DNA of 64,000 bases, taken from the NCBI GenBank assembly GCA_012934845.2, contig WNNJ02002296.1:62001-126000 (forward strand). The letters are read 5' to 3'. Shown piece by piece: positions 58,601 through 61,745 of the stretch (within the stretch, counting starts at the first letter, position 1; each line of letters opens with the position of its first letter). Source of the DNA: Pomphorhynchus laevis (Eukaryota; Acanthocephala; Palaeacanthocephala; Echinorhynchida; Pomphorhynchidae). Under the pieces are notes generated by a model. It had not been told where the DNA came from, did not search any database, and saw only the letters and a list, made by a program, of their open reading frames with translations. The position numbers and the translations under genes were made by a program.

Positions 58601-60013
58601 GGTATATCGAATAAAAATAATTATAGTTTGAAAATTATTTTTATATTTAGTATTTCTTCAAAGATAAGATATGTGACGAGGAAGGATATATTTTCAACAT
58701 TATGCGAAACGCCTTTAAAGTTTTTGTTCACAAATATGGAATAGAAGTCATTGTTCAAATTACTAATTCAGAAGGGAAAAAATGTCTAGAATATGATAAA
58801 GAGGTTTTTGCGTTTTCATAATTTAAATTTAATTTTATTTGATAAAAACATAATGTTAAGCATTTTAGTCTAATTTTCATTTTAAAAAGTTTATATTTTA
58901 TGCTGTTTAAATGCTCTTTTGTTTTTGTTACGCAATTATATGAATGAATCAGATTAGGATTATTATCTGATTATTATCTGAGGATTCGTCCGCTGTTCAT
59001 TGACTCATCCTAACAGCAGAGCCAAATGCATGCTACTGATTGTCGAGCTTGGTATTTATTCTAAAACACAGTACATTATTTACTATCGATACTTTATAAA
59101 GCTCGATATTTTTATGTTTAAATGCATTTACAAGCTGATCAAATTTTATTTTAAACAGCAATAAAATTAAAATTTGGTTGTTTTAAACTCTCCTAACATT
59201 TAAGTACCCAAGAGTTATTTGTGGTGCATTACGCTCTCTCAGTTCAAGAAAATAAACAGTCGAAACGGCTAGAAACGATCATTTGAAGGAATGTGTGAAT
59301 GAAATATAGAAGATGATTTGAGAAATTTAAAGATGCAGATTTCACGTTATTTTATATAGATATATAAAATTTAAAATTAAAATTAATAATAAAAATCAAT
59401 TTTTATGAATAGAAGGAATATGTAAAAGCATTAAGTTAGAGTAGTTAAAACATTATGCAAAATTCACATGGTTTTAAGTATAAAATCCAAATTTGCAAAA
59501 GTATCCCAAGAACTGGATCAATTATCTTTTTATATCAAATTAAATTAATAAATTAAAATAATTTATTAATTAAACTAATTAATGAATTATTTTAATAATT
59601 TAAATTAATTAAATCAATGCAATTATTAAATTATCAAATTATCAAAAATTTAATAATGACGTAATTATTAAATAAAGCTTATTATTTTGAGCAAATACAA
59701 ATTAAAAAACTAACTGTATCAGTTATTATTGAGCAACCAAAGTTTCTTAATATCATTTACAACAAATAAACGTTATTCTATGGAAATAAGTCTCGGCATT
59801 GACCATAAATTTTAAAAGTCTTTATAAGATTTTCATTATAAAAAATGATTTTTTGCTTAGGCGGATGTGTTGATAACACCAGAGAAAGACTTTACTCTGC
59901 GAATGTTTGATCGTGTTGTTGTACAAATATCCACGAAACAGGACGCTTTGACATCGAGACAAAAGCTCAATGTAAATCTTGTATATCCAAAGGTGAGCTA
60001 TTTCGTTTCCTGA
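27606..60013 (+). CDS. DIS3: Exosome exoribonuclease/endonuclease DIS3 (RRP44), 19-exon gene
   Basis: DIS3 is the catalytic subunit of the RNA exosome: a PIN endonuclease joined to an RNase II-type 3'-5' exoribonuclease. Exons: 27606-27821, 29016-29081, 30576-30670, 30724-30821, 36805-36888, 40408-40508, 41000-41335, 41381-41509, 44240-44377, 45434-45580, 45630-45752, 51336-51502, 51588-51672, 53692-53819, 53867-53953, 56906-57283, 58430-58601, 58651-58803, 59861-59992. All junctions are GT-AG and phases agree; the total is 2835 nt, 945 codons (human 958). Domains: CR3 Cys motif, PIN, two cold-shock domains, RNB with [14 protein letters not shown]1. The end is unsure: either six more codons to TGA at 60011-60013, or a splice at 59993 to an unseen exon. 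Introns of 45-53 nt occur beside ones up to 6 kb full of transposons. Confidence 0.93.
28556..28630. repeat. (TA)n microsatellite in DIS3 intron 1
   Basis: About 37 uninterrupted TA dinucleotides. Confidence 0.95.
28760..28783 (-). other. Hammerhead-like CTGAAGA...GAAA hairpin
   Basis: On the minus strand CTGAAGA is followed by A, a GGC/GCC stem with loop TTTTAC, and GAAA. This is the CUGANGA-stem II-GAAA half of a hammerhead core, also common beside Penelope-like elements. No convincing stem III or cleavage triplet follows, and there is one extra base. Confidence 0.35.
29016..29081 (+). CDS. DIS3: DIS3 exon 2: PIN domain
   Basis: Reads [20 protein letters not shown] then EE. It aligns with VLEDPAIRNVIVLQTVLQEV of human DIS3; the first Glu matches catalytic E97. 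Only 22 codons, phase 0 at both ends. Confidence 0.85.
29220..29584 (-). mobile_element. Probable LINE endonuclease fragment, family 1 relative
   Basis: The minus strand gives broken endonuclease-like phrases ([28 protein letters not shown]) in the order seen in LINE copy B near 11200-11400. Dead and short. In DIS3 intron 2. Confidence 0.45.
29585..29800 (-). repeat. Penelope-like 3' region, partial copy
   Basis: Carries the block running from TACGTATTT through AACATAATAATGCTAAATC to TTTTTATGAATTGACTAA, as in the fuller copy at 50100-50500. The conserved hairpin core is missing. Confidence 0.7.
29801..30575. other. Rest of DIS3 intron 2, nothing recognised
   Basis: AT-rich; no frame or repeat family could be named. 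Confidence 0.3.
30576..30670 (+). CDS. DIS3: DIS3 exon 3: PIN domain
   Basis: Reads [20 protein letters not shown] then [11 protein letters not shown], against VRNRSAPVYKRIRDV...EKHFYTFTNEHH. Ends in phase 2. Confidence 0.85.
30724..30821 (+). CDS. DIS3: DIS3 exon 4: PIN domain
   Basis: Follows a 53-nt intron. Reads [20 protein letters not shown] then [12 protein letters not shown], against NDRNDRAIRVAAKWYNEHL. In the simplest alignment catalytic D146 has no Asp partner, though an Asp lies four residues away. Confidence 0.8.
31380..31860 (-). mobile_element. LINE RT C-terminal fragment, family 5
   Basis: On the minus strand reads [36 protein letters not shown] and [13 protein letters not shown]. 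This is the FTYLGS...EI..R...A...F..L...W...TK pattern of LINE polymerases used as 'craniofacial development protein 2-like' hits. Several stops. In DIS3 intron 4, with locally higher GC. Confidence 0.6.
32100..33350 (-). mobile_element. hAT transposon (ZBED5-like), left segment
   Basis: On the minus strand: [76 protein letters not shown] and LLLHTEV, then at 32100-32330 the C-terminal region ([20 protein letters not shown]). This is the RNase H-like core and part of the dimerisation region of hAT transposases related to ZBED5 and GTF2IRD2. The region 32316-33350 is duplicated at 35141-36185 on the far side of a LINE. Frameshifts and stops make it inactive. In DIS3 intron 4. Confidence 0.85.
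33331..34110 (+). pseudogene. LINE family 2 polymerase, motif A side
   Basis: A 259-codon frame; its first few codons are hAT sequence and the LINE starts at 33351. It ends at a stop after [11 protein letters not shown], while motif B and C follow in shifted frames (34141-34632). The family is a CR1/Jockey/I-type polymerase by its motifs, and is distinct from family 1. The loss is by ordinary mutation. Confidence 0.75.
33351..35140 (+). mobile_element. LINE family 2, 5'-truncated copy inside a hAT element
   Basis: Best copy of family 2. It reads [57 protein letters not shown] (motif A), [17 protein letters not shown] (motif B) and VVYADDNTA (motif C). A stop follows IVNRV near 34110, and a ~71-bp block is tandemly duplicated with 95-bp spacing (34470-34540, 34565-34635). 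The 3' UTR is GC-richer and ends in ATT-type repeats near 35135. It is flanked directly by a 1.04-kb duplication of hAT sequence. Confidence 0.85.
35141..36600 (-). mobile_element. hAT transposon (ZBED5-like), right segment with BED region
   Basis: On the minus strand from 36600: a BED-finger-like N-terminus ([39 protein letters not shown]), basic linker, then [20 protein letters not shown] and the same core as the left segment, to [20 protein letters not shown]. Stops interrupt it (for example after LQLDK). With the left segment it makes one hAT element in which the middle 1.04 kb is present twice. Confidence 0.85.
36805..36888 (+). CDS. DIS3: DIS3 exon 5: end of PIN domain
   Basis: Reads [20 protein letters not shown] then TGVVSFT, against LQVIFITNDRRNKEKAIEEGIPAFT. 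The Asp of SED matches catalytic D177. Phase 1 at the end. Confidence 0.87.
37520..38545 (+). repeat. Left arm of a ~1-kb inverted repeat (DIS3 intron 5)
   Basis: Nearly identical, as reverse complement, to 52340-53380 in intron 13. Shared landmarks include CACCGTACAATTTGTTCATC, TTGGTTGATAGCAACATATG and ACCAAGTCATATCAGTTAAC. Its inner part includes a copy of the Penelope 3' region. Confidence 0.9.
38520..38690 (-). repeat. Penelope-like 3' region, diverged copy
   Basis: Contains TTTTTATGAATTGACTAATA, GTTGTATCAGAATAAGG and the hairpin core with several changes. Confidence 0.7.
39283..40237 (+). repeat. 359-bp tandem repeat, about 2.7 units (DIS3 intron 5)
   Basis: Full units start at 39520 and 39879 (TGTCCAGTAGGTGTCACTAT); a partial unit precedes them. 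Units are almost identical. Each contains a TATA-like TGAATATATAAG and an AATAAAATAT. The part from TGTCC to CTCTCA has LTR-like ends, but no coding sequence accompanies it. Confidence 0.92.
40408..40508 (+). CDS. DIS3: DIS3 exon 6: linker to the first cold-shock domain
   Basis: Reads [20 protein letters not shown] then [13 protein letters not shown]. It lies between a 359-bp tandem array and a detached copy of its unit. Confidence 0.87.
40577..40770 (+). repeat. Detached partial unit of the 359-bp repeat
   Basis: Carries the first ~190 bp of the unit, slightly diverged, just downstream of DIS3 exon 6. Confidence 0.9.
41000..41335 (+). CDS. DIS3: DIS3 exon 7: first cold-shock domain
   Basis: Reads [20 protein letters not shown] and, further on, [18 protein letters not shown], close to IKSGTYLQGTFRASRENYLE and RAVHEDIVAVELLPKSQW. 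An acidic linker follows. Phase 0 both ends. Confidence 0.95.
41381..41509 (+). CDS. DIS3: DIS3 exon 8: second cold-shock domain
   Basis: Follows a 45-nt intron. Reads [18 protein letters not shown], against GRVVGIIKRNWRPYCGML. Confidence 0.93.
42745..42985 (+). mobile_element. Penelope-like RT fragment 1
   Basis: Reads [20 protein letters not shown] and [20 protein letters not shown], the region after the YIDD motif. First of three partial copies in a row in DIS3 intron 8. Confidence 0.75.
43005..43510 (+). mobile_element. Penelope-like reverse transcriptase fragment 2
   Basis: A 168-codon frame with [20 protein letters not shown] (finger/palm motif), [12 protein letters not shown], and [14 protein letters not shown], the catalytic YIDD box. 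It then reads [15 protein letters not shown] and YLDMNIKLT. This matches the Penelope-like (Hydra/Neptune-type) RT pattern GIPMG...ADLFL...FRYIDD. The N-terminal part and any GIY-YIG domain are missing. Broken by frameshift near the HDHAYHI end. Confidence 0.8.
43660..43850 (+). mobile_element. Penelope-like RT fragment 3
   Basis: Reads [20 protein letters not shown] and [20 protein letters not shown]. Third partial copy, the most diverged. Confidence 0.7.
44240..44377 (+). CDS. DIS3: DIS3 exon 9: second cold-shock domain
   Basis: Reads [18 protein letters not shown] and [15 protein letters not shown], against LFTPADKRIPRIRIETRQ and VAIDGWPRNSRYPNG. Confidence 0.95.
45434..45580 (+). CDS. 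DIS3: DIS3 exon 10: start of RNB domain
   Basis: Reads [31 protein letters not shown] and [12 protein letters not shown], against RNLGDVGEKETETEVLLLEHDVPHQPFS. Confidence 0.92.
45630..45752 (+). CDS. DIS3: DIS3 exon 11: RNB catalytic centre
   Basis: After a 49-nt intron ending GAAAAAG it reads [16 protein letters not shown], then [15 protein letters not shown]. The Asp cluster that holds the two metal ions of RNase II enzymes is complete. The phase fits only this acceptor, not the pyrimidine-rich TTTAG 25 bases upstream. Confidence 0.95.
46103..48475 (+). mobile_element. LINE family 3, 5'-truncated copy (DIS3 intron 11)
   Basis: Starts in the linker before the RT (46233-46589), has a frameshift near 46850, then a long RT frame (46829-47968) and a C-terminal Cys/His knuckle (47961-48281: [11 protein letters not shown]...[10 protein letters not shown]). 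The 3' UTR ends GGAGTAGCTTTAATAAATC with an AT-rich tail. Different from families 1 and 2. No endonuclease part remains. Confidence 0.85.
46829..47968 (+). CDS. LINE family 3 reverse transcriptase
   Basis: A 379-codon frame of RNA-directed DNA polymerase. Motifs in order: [53 protein letters not shown] (motif A), [18 protein letters not shown] (motif B), [10 protein letters not shown] (motif C, catalytic YADD intact), [10 protein letters not shown], then a thumb with YLYLGMLI. The YRGITL and GDPLSP signature sets it apart from the CR1-like families in this window. The clade is not fixed. This core is unusually well preserved next to the frameshifts on both sides, so the copy is fairly young. 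It lies in the sense direction of DIS3. Confidence 0.85.
   Translation: MSFIRCPFPCGWRDGIIKLLYKGKGDPESENSYRGITLLNHFYKFLTHVIASRLIQHCHDSLPEEQYGFRPNRSTIDAINTVRLSVIDAFQQHRSIYVIFIDFQKAFDSVDRKLLLEKLARSVGLGGPILYLLNFILQPNVLRYFDGINYSNEFLANRGVLQGDPLSPLLFSFFIADLPSSLSHNLLDISCVLYADDLAIISKSISNAQVALNSLSALCFTNRIRVNREKSKVIKFRRGGRLSRSNILCYQDAPLDFESKYLYLGMLITARWSFYQHFELKCDKIRKATSGLSELGKLSFEAGLRYFYIMLLPRLQYGLACIWVDLTSENFYQLDKCLSRFIKRLVDVSPKTSSTTVQVLARLPPLSVSLQKEMNFSFD
48560..48950 (+). repeat. Penelope-like 3' region, complete copy
   Basis: Begins with the ORF-end arm TTTTATGGATGAATAATAAA, runs through the hairpin core (CATGATGACCCCTAATCC) and the opposing arm (GTTATTTATTAGTCAATTCA), and into the TTTTAACTTGATA tail. 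Confidence 0.8.
49020..49380 (+). mobile_element. CR1-like LINE 3' fragment, family 1 relative
   Basis: Sequence from TTGGCTCTGAGATCAAGTAA to the TTCAAACAACATTTACATTT block matches the reverse complement of 19905-20190. Heavily 5' truncated. Confidence 0.7.
49390..49610 (+). repeat. Penelope-like 3' region, diverged copy
   Basis: Contains GAAATACGTCATTAGCATGT, GGCCGAAACCTGATTGCATA and TTATTTATTAGTCAATTAAT in the order of the complete copies. Confidence 0.7.
49615..49875 (-). repeat. Penelope-like 3' region, complete copy with 44-bp arms
   Basis: The cleanest view of the inverted repeat: arms 49647-49690 and 49824-49867 pair with about seven mismatches or indels around a 133-nt core that holds the hairpin motifs. 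Confidence 0.85.
50100..50471 (-). repeat. Penelope-like 3' region joined to its ORF
   Basis: Directly follows the stop of the RT frame at 50472 on the minus strand, which shows the dispersed repeat is the 3' untranslated end of the Penelope-like element. The core pairings are at 50348-50355/50390-50397 and 50368-50373/50399-50404. Confidence 0.85.
50472..50945 (-). mobile_element. Penelope-like RT C-terminal part
   Basis: On the minus strand: [20 protein letters not shown] (YIDD box), [60 protein letters not shown] and the end [13 protein letters not shown]. The frame is intact over this part; the front half of the RT is missing. Confidence 0.8.
50946..51200 (-). mobile_element. Second Penelope-like RT C-terminal part, head-to-tail
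   Basis: Repeats the last ~85 codons ([20 protein letters not shown] to [12 protein letters not shown]) directly upstream of the preceding copy in the same direction, with only a few changes. Tandem joined copies are typical of Penelope-like elements. Confidence 0.8.
51336..51502 (+). CDS. DIS3: DIS3 exon 12: RNB domain
   Basis: Reads [20 protein letters not shown], then [16 protein letters not shown] and [14 protein letters not shown], close to [19 protein letters not shown] of human DIS3. The acceptor sequence is duplicated 42 bases upstream. Confidence 0.95.
51588..51672 (+). CDS. DIS3: DIS3 exon 13: RNB domain
   Basis: Reads [20 protein letters not shown] then HRSIIRSR. Phase 1 in, phase 0 out. 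It is the last exon before the right arm of the large inverted repeat. Confidence 0.93.
52034..52206. repeat. 37-bp tandem repeat of hairpins, about 4.7 units
   Basis: Units start at 52034, 52071, 52108, 52145 and 52182 and are identical. Each holds ATCTCAAAGAT-TTCACA-ATCTTTGAGAT, a perfect 11-bp stem with 6-nt loop, then AGTAATCTT-type linker. In DIS3 intron 13. Confidence 0.95.
52200..52440 (+). repeat. Penelope-like 3' region, copy beside the hairpin array
   Basis: Contains ATCAGAGGAAATAAATCATG, GTCCGAAACCTGATAGCATA, CCTCCTGATGACCTCTATTT and the opposing arm at 52330. Confidence 0.75.
52340..53380 (-). repeat. Right arm of a ~1-kb inverted repeat (DIS3 intron 13)
   Basis: Reverse complement of 37520-38545 with few differences over the whole length. 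The arms are about 13.8 kb apart and enclose exons 6-13. Confidence 0.9.
53692..53819 (+). CDS. DIS3: DIS3 exon 14: RNB domain
   Basis: Reads [34 protein letters not shown] and RKRRMDKG, against LTYAEAQLRIDS and LNKLAKILKKRRIEKG. Confidence 0.94.
53867..53953 (+). CDS. DIS3: DIS3 exon 15: RNB domain
   Basis: Follows a 47-nt intron. Reads [20 protein letters not shown] then LEMLNKEI, against ALTLSSPEVRFHMDSETHDP. Confidence 0.93.
54350..54572 (-). mobile_element. LINE family 2 fragment
   Basis: On the minus strand reads IGLDKESG...[18 protein letters not shown] then [13 protein letters not shown], matching [20 protein letters not shown] and [16 protein letters not shown] of the copy at 33351. 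Both ends are truncated. Confidence 0.7.
54590..54960 (-). repeat. Penelope-like 3' region, complete copy
   Basis: Well-conserved core (CTGCTATGCTATCAGGTTTC and CATAGCAGCGGGGCCAAATA) after a long AT-rich part. A short second piece follows to about 55050. Confidence 0.8.
55050..55350 (-). repeat. Penelope-like 3' region, diverged copy
   Basis: Repeats the preceding block with more changes (GACCCAGCATTGCAGCGGGG, ACATGCTAATAAAAG). Confidence 0.7.
55400..55690 (+). mobile_element. GIY-YIG endonuclease remnant of a Penelope-like element
   Basis: An 84-codon frame: [20 protein letters not shown] (GIY-YIG core with the conserved Arg and Glu-His), then [40 protein letters not shown]. This is the endonuclease that follows the RT in EN-containing Penelope-like elements, where SALAEHA.ETGH...W and RR..LEA.HI blocks are standard. 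No RT lies upstream in this orientation, and the neighbouring Penelope 3' regions point the other way. It stands alone in DIS3 intron 15. Confidence 0.8.
55858..55887. repeat. Perfect 13-bp hairpin
   Basis: AAGTACAATTTGT-TTGG-ACAAATTGTACTT. About 170 bp past the GIY-YIG stop; the meaning is unknown. Confidence 0.85.
55900..56905. other. Rest of DIS3 intron 15, nothing recognised
   Basis: AT-rich; no coding frame or known repeat family recognised. Confidence 0.3.
56906..57283 (+). CDS. DIS3: DIS3 exon 16: RNB domain
   Basis: Reads [60 protein letters not shown]. The SPIRRYAD motif that binds the RNA 3' end runs on into the next exon. Confidence 0.97.
58430..58601 (+). CDS. DIS3: DIS3 exon 17: end of RNB domain
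   Basis: Reads [20 protein letters not shown], then [17 protein letters not shown], against YADVIVHRLLAVAI and NLNFRHKMAQYAQRAS. Confidence 0.95.
58651..58803 (+). CDS. DIS3: DIS3 exon 18: S1 domain
   Basis: Follows a 49-nt intron. Reads [20 protein letters not shown] then [16 protein letters not shown], against LFFKSKGIVSEEAYILFVRKNAIVVLIPKYGLEG. Confidence 0.93.
58975..59095 (-). repeat. Penelope-like 3' region, short diverged piece
   Basis: Contains AACAGCAGAGCCAAATGCAT and TATTCTAAAACACAGTACAT in the expected order. Confidence 0.55.
59861..59992 (+). CDS. DIS3: DIS3 exon 19: S1 domain end
   Basis: Reads [20 protein letters not shown] and [11 protein letters not shown], against FHVFDKVKVKIMLDSSNLQHQKIRMSLVEP. 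It may read on six codons (VSYFVS) to TGA at 60011-60013, which would be the gene end, or use GTGAGC as a donor. Confidence 0.88.
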
Positions 60014-60467
60014 AAAATACTAATTACTGTTGAGTTTAGATAAATGGACTATCTGTTCATGCCATAAGATAATCTCAAATTTATTGTATTTGAAAATAAC
60101 TAATTTTGTTTTCGTATTTTGTCTTCTTTATTAAACGAAATATAATGAAATAAAATGTTTTCAAATTAGACAAAGTTTAGAGGTTTGACTAGTGTCTTGA
60201 ATTTCTTGCGTCTTTGAAATTTTGAAGTATTTTTTATTCATTTCGTTTTATGAACAAATAATAAGGGGCGCTTCAAGTGAGTATATCCTTGCATAGAGGT
60301 TGTGCCAAAGAGAAAAATAAAAAATATCCATAATATTTCCCCATATCATTTAATGTTTTAAATGATATGTTTTAAATGATAGTTTGATAATTAAAATATT
60401 TATAAAAAATTTTATAAGTGTTTGTGTGAATAATATTTATAATATTATAATAATATATAATATTATA

Positions 60468-60878
60468 TTTTTCCGATTGTGGCACGATATTATCCTCACA
60501 GGTATTGATCTTACTTTTGATACAGCAGGACGCTACTAATCAGTCTGGGTGGGTCTCATCAGCTGCTGACCCAGACCTACATTTCACGTTTCGACCCTTA
60601 TTATCTGCTTTCTCCGTTGACTGATGCTGATCGGATTTGGACTCAGGACGTCTGTATCGTGATTCAACGCAACATCCACTAGGCTGGCTGCTCCAGTGGT
60701 GTAGATATACATTTCTGTATATTACTTTTTAATAAGGGTCGATAATAAGGGTCGAAACGTGAAATGTAGGTCTGGGTCAGCAGCTGATGAGACCCACCCA
60801 GACTGATTAGTAGCGTCCTGCTGTATCAAAAGTAAGATCAATACCTGTGAGGATAATATCGTGCCACAATCGGAAAAA
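60468..60878. repeat. Fold-back locus: perfect 138-bp arms, 135-bp spacer
   Basis: Arms 60468-60605 and 60741-60878 are exact reverse complements over 138 bases. The spacer holds a tRNA-like promoter on the minus strand, so that strand reads inverted body, tRNA-like head, body: a SINE-like unit with an inverted copy in front. It lies just past the DIS3 end. Confidence 0.95.
60637..60692 (-). promoter_or_regulatory. tRNA-like A and B boxes of a SINE head
   Basis: On the minus strand CAGCCTAGTGGAT resembles a pol III A box and, about 32 bases on, GAGTCCAAATCC resembles a B box. The spacing is right for a tRNA-derived SINE. No complete tRNA cloverleaf. Confidence 0.45.
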
Positions 60879-60999
60879 TTTCAGCTCACAGATGCAATCA
60901 AATACAATAATATTATATATTATAAATATATAATAAATTATAAAATTTAAAATTTCATTATGTAATTTAATATTAATTTAATTTCATTATTTAATGAAA

Positions 61000-61095
61000 T
61001 AATTTCATCATTTCATTATTTATATTATATGGTATGCATGAATGCTCATGCAAAAATATGTTTCTTGTAAATTTAAATATGGCATCTTTACGAAT
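61000..61095 (-). mobile_element. Penelope-like RT fragment
   Basis: On the minus strand reads [20 protein letters not shown]. It abuts the end of an LTR-like repeat. Confidence 0.65.
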
Positions 61096-61300
61096 TGTTG
61101 CATTTACACGTTCATCACAATGCAAATAAAGATTTAAAGTTTTTACTTGTTGTTCGCTACCAACAAAAAACTGTCTACATGCAAACTGAGTGTAACATAT
61201 ATAGAAATAAATCAAAGCATTACCGCAACATAGTGTTAGTGAACAATCAATCGAGTTTTACCGACAGTGTATGAATTAGATGCACTGCCACTATGTAACA
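61096..61300 (-). repeat. LTR-like repeat, outer copy
   Basis: On the minus strand starts TGTTACATAGTGGCAGTGCA and ends near ATGCAACA, giving TG...CA ends and about 205 bp. The inner copy at 61557-61745 is nearly identical over 189 bp. Confidence 0.65.
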
Positions 61301-61556
61301 ATAGGATCAAAGTGGAATCTCCCTCAAAGCAGCGCATCCTCTTCTATACGCCAACGAATCAAGTTATGAAAGGTGGACAGATGTTGTCGCTACTGCTTTG
61401 AACAGTGGGGTTTCAACAACCACCTCTCATGGAGCAGTAATAAGTCGAGAAGTGAATTCGTTGGTGTGCAATGAAAGCTAGGGGACGGTGGTTTATGAAT
61501 AAGATAACCGTTCCTGGCTCTGCGGAGTGCTGCAATGATCCAACGACCAGTTGAAT

Positions 61557-61745
61557 TTCATCACAATGCAAATAAAGATTTTAAGTTTTTACTTGTTGTT
61601 CGCTACCAAAAAAAACTGTCCACATGCAAACTGAGTGTAACATATATAGAAATAAATCAAAGCATTACCGCAACATAGTGTTAGTGAACAATCAATAGAG
61701 TTTTACCGACAGTGTATGAATTAGATGCACTGCCACTACGTAACA
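61557..61745 (-). repeat. LTR-like repeat, inner copy
   Basis: Starts TGTTACGTAGTGGCAGTG directly after a purine-rich AAGGAAGAGGAA, as expected for a 3' LTR after its polypurine tract. Repeat X lies between the two copies. Confidence 0.65.

Noticed and set aside
41000-59992. DIS3L2 instead of DIS3
   Set aside because: The N-terminal exons encode a CR3 Cys motif and a PIN domain, which DIS3L2 lacks.
60606-60740. tRNA gene on the minus strand
   Set aside because: A- and B-box-like motifs are present but I could not fold a cloverleaf; a SINE head is more likely.
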